DNA of 64,000 nucleotides from Paralvinella palmiformis (lineage: Eukaryota; Annelida; Polychaeta; Terebellida; Alvinellidae). Of this stretch, positions 27,074-42,307 are shown in pieces. The stretch lies in assembly GCA_025642065.1 (NCBI GenBank), contig JAODUP010000158.1, positions 356,001 to 420,000 on the forward strand, read 5' to 3'. Each line of letters opens with the position of its first letter. The stretch's first letter is position 1. The notes under the pieces are model-generated. The model was not told the origin of the DNA. It saw only the letters and a list, made by a program, of their open reading frames with translations, and made no database searches. A program made the position numbers and the translations under genes.

Positions 27074-30000
27074 GCCCTTCATCTCAGAAATAATGGGCTC
27101 TTTTCTAATACATTAACAGAACACTACATAATTTGTCTAGTATATCAATCAATTATATAGGTTCAAGTAGCTTTTTGTAGCTGAGAATTTCACAGTACAA
27201 TATGATTAACTGTTTTGTGTTGTGTGCATGTTATTATTTACCTGAGATATTTCACATTTTGTTTTTCAGGTATCTCTTCAACTGTGGCGAAGGAACACAA
27301 CGGATCTGTAGGGAACACAAGTAGGTTTCTGTGTACTGTTCACAAAATATTGCATTTGTGTTTTACTGATATACAGCCAAACATAGATACAGAATGACTC
27401 TGATTACTGTTAGTAAGCATTAAAATGTAGTTGTTTTTGTTTGGGTTGTTTAAATTATTTTCTGATCACAGTTTCATTACAAGTCTTGGAAGTGTTACTT
27501 TATTTATTTTTCTTGTTTGTAATGACTTTTCACTTTATGGTCATTTAAAGTTATTTGACACCACAAGATGTTTGAAGCTGCAAATAGGTGAACAGGCCAA
27601 GAATAGAAATAACTGTTTTTAGAAGAACATGGGCTAAAGTTAGTAATAAATAAAACGATTCATTTGATTCATTTTATTTTAAATACTGATCTAATAGTTA
27701 TGTACCAGGAATTGCACCTAATTGGTGCAAATCAATCATACATAAAAACAGATAAATCAATGAAAATGTTCCTGACAGAAGGCTTTATTATTTGTGGCCA
27801 GTGATATGAGATGTAATTGCACTTGGTCAATTCAATTCCGGAATTGGTATTGATGGGGAATTGGAATTGTTTTATATTTAAAAAAAAGGAATTGGAATTG
27901 AAGTTTGCTACCAAAAAAATAGTAAAAAGTAGTATGTAAGAAAAGAGTAGGTAAAAATGGAATTGGAATTAATAAATTTGGAATTGATAAATTTTATGTC
28001 GAATTAAAATTGACCAAGAGGAATTGGAATTGACAAAACGGAATTGACCCCATTGTCTGCACTTGGTAGATTAAAAACAAATTTCATTCTTAATCATAGG
28101 ACAATTATGACTGAATTAAAATAGATGATGTGGTTGTTTTATTGGATTTGGAAGAGATTACTTTATATGACTAATAAATGTTGATAAGAGTATTTTATAT
28201 AGCACCTTACTCAACTTGAATTGCTCTTGTGTGCTGTACATTTAAAGCTTAATTAAAACATATTCTAAGCTCATATAGTACAAATGCATACATAAATACT
28301 TACCTTACCAAATATTTCTTTAATTACTGCAAGTTTAATTTGATTTGGCAACATTTTCCAGAGTCTGGGAGCTAATGCTCAGAAAGGTATCTCTTTGCAC
28401 ATTGCTTCGTGGCTTTGGGGCATTTTCTGCACATGTTGCTGAGATGAGAAACAATGAATTCAGTCTTATCCTTATTCAATATCAGCATGTTGCTGTTCAT
28501 CCAAATACTTATGTCTTCAATATTAAGGCTGGAACAAGGTGCTCAAATATTTAAGTGCAGCAATGGGACTAAAACATGTGGCTTTGTTCTACGAAAGGGT
28601 GGCATATTTTCTATGAATAAATTATGGTTTTGTGTGCAGCCTAATGTTAGATTATGTACTGTGAGCATTCTCTGTTTAAATGAGGGTTGTCCAGATTTGA
28701 ACCTAGCCATTTGTTTTGTAAAGTTACTTAGGTTACTCCTCTTATATTTACAGGTTCATTCCTGTTTATGTTTTTGTTTAATTATGTAGATAACAACATT
28801 TCTGGAATATATGTTTTCCTCTTGAAGCTTTAATTTATACTATAAACCAATATTACCATTAACAATAATTTTATGTATCTAGACTACAACGTCGTATGTT
28901 GGCTGAAAAGTCATATTTTGAGTTAAGTTCAATTATTTAGTTCGGTACTTGTTTAGTTTGGCACCTGGGATATATGGCCAAGAGGCATCTTTCAAGAGAA
29001 GAAAATTCCACAAATACAAACATGAGCTGAATTCGAACTCAGCAACCTAGATGTTTGCAGCACAGTACTCTAACCATTGAACATCTGGAAGAAACTGAAA
29101 ATTGTGTCCAGAAACATTTGGAAGAAGTGTTGCTTAACATGACTAGAAGTAGAACCAAAGGATCGATGACTATTTAATAGAATGAATTTATTGCTGAAAC
29201 TTCTTCACAAACTGTGTTTTGTTTTAATATTTTAGGATGAAGCCTTCAAAGATCAAAGACATCTTCTTCACAAGGAAAAGCTGGACAAATGTCGGAGGAC
29301 TAGTCAGTAAGTATTTAGCGTAAAGTGTTTGTAAGTTTCTTATCTTTTTGAAATTTTGAATACATTTTTTTAAATCAAATAACTGCATTTTCTGTTCAGA
29401 ATAAAGTTTCGATTAGATGATCTCATGTAATCGTAATCACCATTTCCAGATGCAATGTAATCATAATTGATTACATAGTAAATGCAATTACTTTCACAAT
29501 TACATAAGATGTTCTATTACCATGCTATATCATGCCAGAGATATGGTTTGGTATGTAAAGCAAAAGTTAACACTAGAACTCATTTACCTATTGATGGGCT
29601 GCTGTCATATTTATATACACATGATGATTTGTCAGTTTATTTGTTCTATGAACATGAAAGGAAAATGTGTTGAAACACTGCTTCAGATGTTGCTGCTATT
29701 AAAAGTCATATAAATAGGCATTTCAGATTAAGCCATGTTGTTTTCACATGATTAAGCCCAAGCTAGTCACAAACTCCAGCTACAAATGATCCTGATAGGC
29801 CAGCAGTCAGATGACAAGCAGCCATTTAAATTAACACATGCGTTAGTGAACATAAACAATGCTACATTTTGACCCCGGTGACAAACGTGGGTATTAGACG
29901 GAGATCAAAGGTCGTGGTACAGAGTTGGGAGGTGGCCGAGTTATAGAAGAAAAATTTAATTTAAAGCATAGCAAAAATTTAAGACTGTGAAAACTGAAAA

Positions 30001-31200
30001 GGTGGTCAAGTTATAGAGGGGTCGGAGTTGGGGGTTTAACTATATTCTAAAATTTAACTATAAATAGAACTTATCTGGCTCTAGTCATGCCACACATGAT
30101 GCATTTCATTACTAAATATATATTCAAACAATAGACTGATCCAGGCAAAATGCATTGCATTGGTTACCAACTATTGTCTCGGGTTAGAAATGGCTTTGGA
30201 GGCCACTGTTAACATGGAATGGCAACTTTTCACTAACGGTAAATACTGGAAATCTTTCAGCAAATTATTTCTTATTAAAAAAGAGACTGAGACGAGTATT
30301 TCAGCTGAACAAGCCAATTCATGATTGAGTGGACCAATCTTTCCAGATGAATAACACTGCTAAGCCTTTGTTATTCATGTTGACTTGTAGACGTTTATTT
30401 TGCATAGGTTTCAATGGATTAAATAAATAATTTTGAAATAGTGATTGTAGTGAAGATTTTTTAATATAGATGTAGAGGGAGGGCAATTTGTAAGTTTTGT
30501 AAATATTATTTTTTACTTAAACCTGGGAACCAATCATATATGTATCACGTGTATATGATTAAATAATATTAAAACACCCTTGACAATTACATATAGTAAA
30601 CATGTCACAAATGGCTGATTCAGAAAATAAAACAGTTCACTTTCAATACAAGATATCATACATAATTACCAATGTTACAGCAATAGGAATCACCCATTGA
30701 ATTATAATCTATGTGATCATTGATTTTATCCATTCACATCATCATGTCAGATGGCAAAGGTTCTACAAAAGTAAGTTTAGACTAGACAGGCTGAACCATG
30801 ACAGTCATGTAAATTGTGCTGAACATTGTTTAGTGGCATATATCTATTGGATGAAGTTTATGCCATTCCTATTAAATGCCAAATTATGACCCTTAATGGA
30901 CTATAAATAAAATCTAAATATAGCTGGTAAATAGCCTATATACAGCTTTTCAGTAAGACATTTATCGGCCACTACAGGCATAAATCGCCATGCAACACAG
31001 TGATTCTTCTAACCTGAGACTGTAGTGTGAAATTCAGCTGCATGGTGGTGCCAGGGGTAATTGAATAGATTTATTGACTGCACTGTGATTAGGAAGAACT
31101 GAAGGAGCGAAAGGGAAACCTCAAATTCCACAATAATTTCATGGTCTATTATTTACCTTAGTGCAGTTTAGTGTTTTTGTTAGGCTCTGTGTAATTATAC

Positions 31201-31244
<44 letters not shown>

Positions 31245-34200
31245 TGTGTTTTCTTTTACAAGGCTTGTGTTTCTCTTTGGAGGGAATGGGAGTGCCTGGC
31301 CTCAGGTTACATGGACCACATAATCTGGTAGGTACTCTCTGTTATAGTCAAAGTGTCAGTATATACTTGTACTTACAGTTTGATTATGTTTAGTAGTGAA
31401 TGCGGTTTGAACTTTCTTTCTTTCAAATGTGTAGCAACATGCATAATAGCTTCATTTTATCCACTGCATCAGTAATTTATCATGTAATCAATCAACAGGA
31501 AAATATTGGACCACCATAAGATCCATCTTGTACAAGTTGTGTATTGTATTTGATTTGTATGAAAGTGGCGCCTCCATAGTCTAACTGGTAGTGTGGTTGC
31601 CCACAGATCTCAACCACCGAGCTGGGTGTTTTGTCTGCCACTTTGCCTCATAACCTTTGTAGGTCACTCAGCCCATTTAGTTTACCGTAGGCACAGAGAT
31701 GACCATAAAACATCAAACATGATTCACATGAAATGAAGATAAATAACGTGTAATTATCTCATTTGGTATACTGTTTCAGTTTTATGTTAAACGGTCAATG
31801 ATGTGATGTAGTTGTTCAGATATTGTCCCTTGATCATTAGAGTTATTGCTAAGTTGAATTATTTAATTTAGGCACTGGACCCACATGAGACATATGGCTG
31901 AGGGGTGACTCACTGAAGAAACAAATCTTACAAATGTGTGTTTGAGCCAGATTTGAACCCACAATGTGGATATTTGCAACACAGTGCTCTTAACCACTGT
32001 GTTATCTCTCGTCATTAAGAGAGAGAGAGTATATGATGACATCATGTTAAGATGACAGCTTTATGTGAATCAGCCTTTTATGGGATTTATATGTTAAACA
32101 CAAGTTTATAAAATACTTAATACTCTTCTCCTTTGAAACTTGCCTCTGGTACTTAATAATTTAGTGATCCAGGGAAAGTGATTATTGTTAATCCATCTGT
32201 GTATCGTTTGTTAACTAAACATGGTATTTCATCACCCACCAAGTTGTTACATTGGAATTCCACTGCATGTAAATAATTACACATATTTGATATGATTATA
32301 ATATAAAATCCATATCAATATGCTTTTCTGTCTTTTGCCATCACATAATACTAATGGCCAAAATGGCAGTTATTTTACATGACTTAGTTACCTCAAACGA
32401 GGGAGACGGATATAGTCTGTAATTTACTGTTTCACCACAGGGACTAACTATAAATAAATTTAGAATCTACAATAGATGGCATATTCGGCGGAATAAACCT
32501 TGCCAGTTGCCTGGTTGGATGAAAAATTGCCACAGCAGGGACTCGAACCTCCAACTTCCTGCACAGTATGACCATGAGTAAGATAGTCCTGCACTCTTGC
32601 CCACTAGGCCATTGAGGCATTCACTCAATTTGTCTGACAGATTTACTGTCAATCAATCAGAATGACTCAATGAAGAAGATAGTCTGATACCCTTTATTCA
32701 TACATTAGTAAGTTTTTCTCCTTTTTCTTACCCCTGACAGGGTGAGCTCAAATCCAGATCACAGCTATATTTGTGGGATATTTTCCCCCAGGAAATTGTC
32801 CTCAAGCCCATACGTCCAAGGTTTGACCAGTACCGGAGCTAGACAACTCAACCTAACTTATCCTTGAACTATCTTAACCTGTAACTAAATTTCCAGTTTA
32901 TTTTGCCCATTCACTTTAGCTTGAATATTTATGCTAAATCCTATTGAATTGATGTATTTGTAACCCCCCCCCAAAAAAAAAAAACAACAACAACTAATGA
33001 CAGAGCTTTCATTTATAGTTTGCGTGTGATTAATCAATCATATATGGTCAGATGAGTTATAAATATATATGTAATCAATACCCCTGACAAACTTGTGAGA
33101 CTTTCATTTTATGTATACCAATTACTCCTGTTATTAAAGTTTCTGATTCACCATTAGATTATATTTGAATTTTGTCTGATTTTGTATAATTTATGTGTAT
33201 TATAATATTAGTCATATTTATTTGTGAATAAAACTTTTTGATTTAGTCTATTTAGCTTGTTAACTTACATTAATTGATGATTGATATTACTTTATATGTC
33301 TGCTTATAATGACTTTTTAACAATTTCTAACTCTACTGTCTGGTAACGTAACCGCTCCAGTTCAGTTTCCTGAAAGAAAACGTAGTATGACAGGGGTTTA
33401 TCCATGTGATTTTAGGATAAGCTTTCTTACTTTGTATTACTCTTCTCATTACTGTTTCATCTTTGAGTTTTAATTATAATTTGTAATATTTTTTAGGAGA
33501 AGGTAGTCACAGAAGCAAAGGGCTTTACGCAAACTACAAAACTGATGCTTCAGATTGGTAAGATTTATTTATTCTCACATTTTAAATTTCATGGTTATGC
33601 CATACACACACACGCAAAATATGTGTCCCTAATTTTTAAAAGAAAGAGTAATTTCTTCTTTTTTCTATTAACCAAAGTTTAAAAAATTTATGTTTATTTG
33701 TTGGTAAAATGCAGAGCAGGATATTTTCAATTTAAAGATTGATGCACAGTAATAGGACATGTCAGGAACCAGTTTTAACAGCCTGATAAGATGAAGTTTA
33801 AATTAGTAGTTTAAACCATTGTCAATCCTGTGGTGATAGTTTATGTCTCTTTGCGGCAGTTAAAACTTTGCCCACCTTCTGTCTGACTAAGCAGCACTCA
33901 GCACTTTGTTTTAAATTCAGTACCTGATAGATATGATTTACATTATACATGGGAAACACTTGATCCAGAAGATGTGTCTTTCTGTTCAGGAAGTACGTAT
34001 CTGTTGTGCATTTGGGTTTTACAGTTGGACAACTCTAACCAAACTAAAGCATGTCATAAAATTTGGCAGCACTAAATGATAATATCTTGCTAGTCTGTCA
34101 TTAAACCCTAATTACTCACTCAGTTTGTTAATGAAGTATATGGGAGTTAAGAGAACTAGGTCAGTGGGTAGAGCTAAATGACATATTAACAGGACCACAA

Positions 34201-34373
34201 TAGAAATAAGTGTTTTCGCTTTCTTGTGTTATCCTGGTATTTTAAAGTATTTTAATGTTATTTATGTATTTACATTGTTGTACAAAATAAATCAAATCAA
34301 ACACGAAATGGTCATTTAATGTCACCTTCACTTAACTTCCACTGACTACATTTTGGGGTGTACATATACATTT

Positions 34374-34416
<43 letters not shown>

Positions 34417-36056
34417 GATGTTTGTTTGTATACGATGAAAGTGCTCACATATAAATACTAAAATTGAAAGGTAATTTTAGAGAGATGCAATTTGTCAATG
34501 TATGGGAGACATTTGATCTTAACTAATAAATGAACAGTATTTAGGATTCTGTTATAATGATCTAACTAAATTAGCTACTTTATCAGTTGTTAAGTCTATT
34601 GTGTTTCTGTTATTTCAGTAAAGGCAGATATTGATTTAGGCTCTTATGAAGACAGTGCCATGTATATACATTATATACCAATGAGACCAAGAGAAAGTAC
34701 TGCAGAAGAACCAGGCAGGTTTGCCAAATAGACAGTTGAAAAAAACACCTCTCTGTCTCATCACTTGTACCTTGTTAACAATCAACCGTTATATGATGTT
34801 ACATTAGTGGTATTCTAATTGCCTGTTCCTGTTGTGAAAATTTCCTACATTTGAGTGCTATAATTTCTGATTTACCACAAGAACTCAGTGAACATCCCTC
34901 ATATGGTTTGTTTCCTCATGAATGTGTTATTATATTGTTACCATTCTTGTTTAAATGTAAGGGTAATTTAGGTATTTATACATAGTGTTCTCTAGCATCA
35001 CTTGGGATTGCGCATGTTTTTTTGTGACACTCAATGGTCTAATGGTAATTTGTTGGACCACAGATCACTACCACCCATGTTTGAATCTTCGAGTGGGCAT
35101 ATCTGAAGGGTGTTTCATCTTTGACCTTTGTAGGTCGCCCGGCCCATTTAGCCTACCACGTGCACAAAAGTGGCTGTAAAGTCTCAATCATCATCATCAT
35201 CTGACACACCAGTCCTTCTCATGTGTATTAACTGTCCTGATTCTGGAAAACATCAAAGAATAAATATGTGGTTTATACTAATGTTTACTTAAACAAGTTG
35301 GATGCAAAAAAGATGATTGCTGCTTATTGGAACTGACTTGCCACATCAAGTAGTTAAAGACACAGGAAGCATTAAATCTATCAGACTGAAAGGGTTAAAA
35401 TGTAAACAATACTGTATTGTTGGTAGTGTTTAGTATATGTGGACAAATAATTTATTTATACCTTATTAAAAATTGTTATTCTTACCTATCATTTGGCCAC
35501 TTTAGTAAAAATATTATAGCATGAGAAATATATGAATTGGGGAATTCACTTGGTTGTTAGCTGTAAGCTGTCATTATTTTTAATACAGAACCTCAGGGAC
35601 AGCAAACATCCATAATATATATTTAGGATTCCTATAAAATTAGCACTTCATGATAAGTAGTGCAATCTGAATTCTCTTACTGTTGTTGTTATTATTATTA
35701 TCATTAACCATCAATATTTGACTTGTTATTCATTTTTATGCTAAATTATTCTTTTGTGTTATTTTAATGTTGTGTTGTGTCAGCTGTGAATTAGCAGCAT
35801 GAAGATGTTATTTAAAGAAAGTTGATGATGATTTTAACAACCCAATTTGTATTTGGTCACTTTCATGTATGTCTATATTTAACACTTCAGTGATGAAAAA
35901 GCCAAGATTGACAGACAACTGTGATAGCTTTTGTGTTGCTTATCTGTGTCAGGTAAATATGCCAGTCCTTTTTTTATTATAATATTTGTTCTAGTTGTTA
36001 AACAAATTCATTTAATGATGAAAAGTATATCATGTGATTTTCCTGATTTTTGTGTG

Positions 36057-36101
<45 letters not shown>

Positions 36102-38752
36102 TTCAGGTATTTGCTGTCAGTTATATATGTATAACTGTTCATTGATTTGTCTATTTTTTAGCCAAAGCCTAAAACAAGAAATGTAGATTTAGAGAAATGT
36201 GTTGAGCTTGGCGTATCCAAGTAAGTGTTTGCAAATATGTATTTCTTCATGTTTACATTAGGCAAATTTCAAATTTTTATTCTGTGTTGTGTGTTGCCTT
36301 GCAATATTATGGCTAGTATTAGCTGTGTGATGTGTCAGATCTACAAATGATAATATAAGAAAACAACAAGTATTAATTATTTAAATTATGGTATAAATCA
36401 TCTCTTTTTAAACTATGACTTTATTGGAAAGAAAGGTAATCAAGATGAACGTTAACTGTCAATAATCATTTCACCATTATATCAGATCAAATGATAAATA
36501 TATCAAAAGCAAAGCCCTAGTGATGTACAACATGGACTAATTCCAATATAAGGGTCTGGAGGGTACAATACATTTTATTTATTTCTTCCCCATCAGCATC
36601 AGTGCAACTGGTTTTGGGGGACATCCAGCTATACTTAGGGAGCAACAAGTTTGCTTTTTGCATAAATTGGTACATAGTCAATCACTCAGATAAATCATTC
36701 ACCTCATTATTTGCAGCAGTCATCTTCAAAAAGATATATTTTCATAGCTAACTAATAAGTAATTTGAATGCTAATAAGTTTGCATGTAAGTGCTTTATCT
36801 ATGTGTGAAGCATATATCTATGAATTAAAAACTTTGAAGTCACTATATGGATAGGTAATTCCATTCATTTTGAATGTTAGCTGGCTTGCTATAGAAAATG
36901 CATGAAATATTAAAGTAACATATTATATGAGCACAAAGACATCATCCTTGAATAAAAACTGAGTGAGCCTAATTTGTCATTCATCCTTGAATAACAAGGA
37001 ATCCTATTGGTGTCACAACAGAACTTTAACTAACTATATTGATAAATAAAATAACTACAAGTATATAGTGCTTTGGGATGATTACTATATATGGCTGGAA
37101 CCCCAAAAGATGTTGAGTGATTTACTACCCACCAGAAATCTTACACCTGCAGACATCAAGCCCAGATAAAATATAGATACATACAGTTACCCTACATACT
37201 CGTACATAATATTTTCCCATTTATAATTCATTATTTGCAATTTACCTCTCTTTAAATGGTGTTTGAACGAGCCAAAATTCAGAATAGATTGTTTTATAAA
37301 CAATTGATACATTACATTGATATGGAAACTTTCTTGTTTATTTTATCCTATGTTACAGTTGATTTATACACTTAACTTTAGCTGCTTTTTTCATTTCATA
37401 AAATGTATTATTTATAATGTACTCGTTGACTTTAAACAAGAAATAAGTTTGCTTGCTTTAAAACAACCCACAGATGACACCCCTTTGTACACATCCACAT
37501 TTTGTAAAGCCTTGGATATCACAAGAGCATATTGTTTAACCGGGATTTGATTCTGTAAACAGTTAAAGTTTTCTTTTAACGAACCATACTTAGATTTCAA
37601 AAACTATTTACAGAGGTGTCATGATTGGACAGTTAACAAAAGGATTCCCCGTCACATTGGATGATGGTAAAGTGGTAAGTAAATCATAATGATAATTAAT
37701 CATTAGAGTATATGTGTTCAGTTTCAATTATCGTTGTGCTCTGATTGGCTCAATTGATAAAGCGTTGATCTGTAGACCTCTGACTCCAAGTAATGGGTTC
37801 ATGCCCCAGTGTTTACAGTGTTTGTGAGGTAATTCTGACATGTAATAATGCCACTCAGCCACATGCCCAAGATTAGATCAATACCAAAGCTAAAGAAACT
37901 ACTCACTGAATTATTTCAATTTTCCATTCCCGACTTTCATTTATCATTAAAATGATCTGATTTTAATATGCTGTCTTTGTAGTCATAATATAATCTTGCG
38001 TAATATGATGAATATGATCTTTAGAAAAGTGAAGAATAGAATTAATCAGATATGACTTTTTATTTTGAACGTAAATATGCAAATAAGTCTAATAATTAAT
38101 GTAAATTTAAAGTCAATATATTACTATATATACTTGTGTATAAGTCGATCTCATAAAAAGATGAGGTCAGTATATTGTGGGAAACTGCCTAACTTGAATG
38201 TAAGATGAGGCAGAATTTAAATGGTGTTTCCTTTTGAAATTATCAAGAACTACTGGTAGAGATATGTGTACATAGAACTGATTTCACATCCAAAATTATT
38301 AGTGATATTTATACATAAAACTAAATTTTAAGACAGCTAATCATGCAGAAACTGTTAATTATTGCTCGTTCCCATGGCTTTATGTTTTTAAAAAGGTCAT
38401 ACAAAACAAATTAAAATATAGAATTGTTGGCAATAACTGCAAATTAAATTGAACTGTTAGGAGAAACGTGAGTAGATCTAACTGATACATAAAACAAATT
38501 GTATCTATTATCAATCACCAGATCTGATGCCCAATTTTTTAGCTGACTCATGTATAAGACAAGTAGGGAAAATATTTTGTTCAAGTCATCTGATGATATT
38601 CAAGCTGTTTTTGTTGCTTGGCAATAATGAAAACTAATGAAACTGACAAAAGTTTACTCACAATGAGCTGTGTGGATCAAAATCACAAGTTTGCACAAAG
38701 ATTAAAGTGTTTACAAATATTTGTGATGGTATTTCCTCGCACACCTTTGCAG

Positions 38753-38806
<54 letters not shown>

Positions 38807-40952
38807 AACCATTTGTTTGTCATTATACCACATTAAACTCTTTAGCCTATATAGGGCAACAGAACTCTGCTAACTGAAACACCCAAAGCTTGTTAAATTT
38901 GTTGGGGTTTTAGCTTTCAGTATACATAATAATTTGGTGCATATTTCAGATACAACCAGAGGATATCCTGGTTGCACCTGCTCCAAATCCTCCTTTCTTG
39001 GGTAGGTTAATGAATAAGTTGGAAATGATTGATGTTTTGTTTTATATAAAGTTATTATTATTTTGCAAATTTTTGTGTAGCTTAAAACATGTTCATCTAT
39101 ATGTAAATTTTTGTCTATTAATGTTGAATATCCAAATATAACATAAATAATGAAGAAACTGGTAATCATCGGAGTTTCGCACAGTAATGAATAATACTTT
39201 TTATTTACATTAATGTGTTTCCAGTATTGGAATGCCCATCCATAGCACATCTAGAGTCATTGCTAGAACATCCAAAAGTCCAGGAATTCCACAGTAGCAG
39301 CATTGAGGATGTTTGTCCTTGTCTGATATTTCATATGACGCCAGATGAAGTACTGAAAGAAGCAAAGTACCGGGAATGGATGCAGCGGTGAGTTGAATTG
39401 TGTAACTTATGCAAGTGGGTGCTTAATTCTGTAGATTTCTGTATATTCTATAACGACTACTGGTATACATTTTCAGATAAGTTTTGGATAAAATAGATGA
39501 ATTAAGTTTGAAATCATTAAATAAGCATCTTCTATACAGATATAGGCAGATATGTTAATTTAAGTATTTATAAAGATCTATACAATTATATTTACACGTA
39601 ATGTCAAAATAGAAAATCTCTTTTCATTTTAACCATGTTCATTACTTAATTTAACCATTTTCCAGTTTTCCTGATACATATCTTCGCTGTTCATTGTTTT
39701 TGTCTAGATTTCCTGAAAACACAAAGCACATTATCATGAATGAGAGTTGCTCCGGATTAGTGTTTGAAGGAGTCTACAAGATCCAGACAATGTTAAACAT
39801 GGTTCATTCAGATATCTTCCCATTATTACCAGAAATAACACAGACACAGCACAATGTTTGTATAGCAATACCCTTATTAGTAACCTAAATGTGGATCCAT
39901 TTTTATTTTCCAGTTTTGAGCAATCATTGCAAAAATCCATTTTGTCTGATTTTGGATTGAAAGTTATTCAAATTTATTGTTAATGAAGCCATATCTCAGT
40001 GCTAAAAGTATTCAGAGGCTGTAGCATGTTTTATTAATATATCATCCTTAAGTCTTTGCTTTTAAATATTTATTTTTGCAGACATTTGAAGAACAGTCAT
40101 CCGCCAGTAATATTGTTTATGGAAGAACAAATTTGAGATATGTAATACGTGGAAAGAACAGAGGGGATGTGTTGATGTGAGAGATTAATTTAAATGCTTG
40201 ATAAGTGTTATAACTGTTGTTTATACTTAATCTAATAGTTGGAGCATTGGTCCTGTACCATAAAATCTCAGTGCCTTGATGGATTCTGTTACACCATATT
40301 GACCAAACTAATGTTTCTCCAAGATTCAGGGGAAATCCTAGACCCTGAAGATGTTTCAACTGTCCCCAAATCACAATTTTAGTCTTCCAACAGAAAGATT
40401 GCCAACACCTTTTGATGCGGTGTATGAATGCTTGGCATGTGAAAGTTTATATATGAAGATATTGGGTTATCTTTTTATATAACTATAAGAGTTGAATGTG
40501 TAATAGTCCCATTTAATTTCAACTTTATTCTGAGAGTAGACATTTCCACACATTCTGGTCAAAACATTGCCGACCTTAGAAATACTTTGATTGGCTTTTG
40601 TCGTATACGTTGATGTGCTTGAAAGTGTGCTATCTGTATAGATGTAATTATTTGCTACATTATATAAGTATCTGTCCTTTGACTCTTATCAATGCATAAT
40701 AAATATCATCCATTTGCCAGGGATGACTGCATAACACTGAAGCCAGAAGAGTATAGGAATGAAGTGCTGAAGGATGAGACATGTGCCAGTGCGCTTAAAG
40801 AACCTGCAGGTTGTTGTGAAGAACCAAGTGAACGTAAGGATCATCTAGTAAAGTGTGTTTTAGGCTCGAAGGAAAACAATTAGAATATAAAACAAGCTTT
40901 AATGTTTAAGTGAGTGAAATATTTATTAGTATTTGTGTGTGTGTGTGTGTGT

Positions 40953-40999
<47 letters not shown>

Positions 41000-42245
41000 A
41001 CCTACATTTTTGGTATCCTTTGCATTTCTTATTACTGTTTATTTCCTGTAGGTGGTGAACCATTTCCGGAAGTGTTATTTTTAGGTACAGGTTCAGCAGA
41101 ACCAAATAAAGTTAGAAATGTGTCTGGAATCTGGGTCAATGTCAGGTAAATAATGTCAAGCAAATTGTTGTCTAAATCTTGTGTGCATTAACTGAAATAA
41201 AATATATAAGTTGAAATATAACACAGTCTAAACTAGTGATTATAATGCGTAAAAAACTCTTTCTAATGTTAAGTAATAAGTCCAGTTTAGTATTATGTTA
41301 AAGTGACATTCACCATATGTTTACTCTCAGTGTCTGTGGCTCACATTTATATATATCAGTTCTCTGTTGTGAGAAAATTGAATGATTTTGCATTTTTGTC
41401 TGAAGTAAAAACTGCAATGTGGCAAATTATTTTGTATCATTCTTAAAGGATATCTCCAGCGGTTAAAATAGTATGCACAGTTTTAATCTAGTGTATTTAT
41501 TGTGATAATAGTTCCGCACAAACTGATGCAACAAGGAGATCTTTAGCCTATGATTACTCTTAGCCAAAATTTCAGTGCATTCGTATTGATTTCTTCCTTG
41601 TCCTGATTTACAGTCCGTATACAGTCAACAAGCCTCGGTCACAATGATATCCGGTCATTGTGTCATTTTGCATCTTTCTCGGTGTCCAATCACAAACCAT
41701 GATCACCTAAGACACCTCAATCAAGATCAGAAACAGATAGGGGGGTCACTTCCAATCAGTGTGCACTATATGTACTTGGATGTACTAGTTTCAGAATGAT
41801 TTTGCTATCTGAAGTCCCATGCCACTTTAGGTTTTTCACATAAGAACTAACTTATTACTGGTAGTCAATTTGCATATGTGCATCTGTTTCAGCCTAGAGG
41901 CTTATAGCTGTAATAAATATGTAGCCGGTATAGTTAACTCTGTGTGGGAGTGCCCCCCCACACATGTTTGTGAGCTGTTCTGGAACTTGGCCACACACAT
42001 GCTTATTGATCATGGCCTCAATAAATGATATTTCCAGTGATGAACAGTAAGTTAGTTATTGTTCTAAGCCATTTTTATTTGTGAAACGTTGAAGATTATC
42101 TATTTGGTCAATTATATAACTTATGTTCTTTACAACAATAGTATCTGTGGGGTGTTTTCTGTTTGACACATTTACCATATTGATAACATGCACTTTTACT
42201 CTTCCATTTTGCAAATAAAAAATAATTTCAGGCTCTTTATTCAAA

Positions 42246-42307
<62 letters not shown>

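Noticed and set aside
29870..30040. MITE-like stretch with GGTGGCCGAGTTATAG and GGTGGTCAAGTTATAGAG
   Set aside because: The two words suggest a terminal-repeat element, but the ends could not be defined and no second copy was found in the window.
38870..39250. Minus-strand open frame of 126 codons
   Set aside because: It overlaps ELAC2 exons 11 and 12 in antisense; it is the shadow of those exons and their intron.
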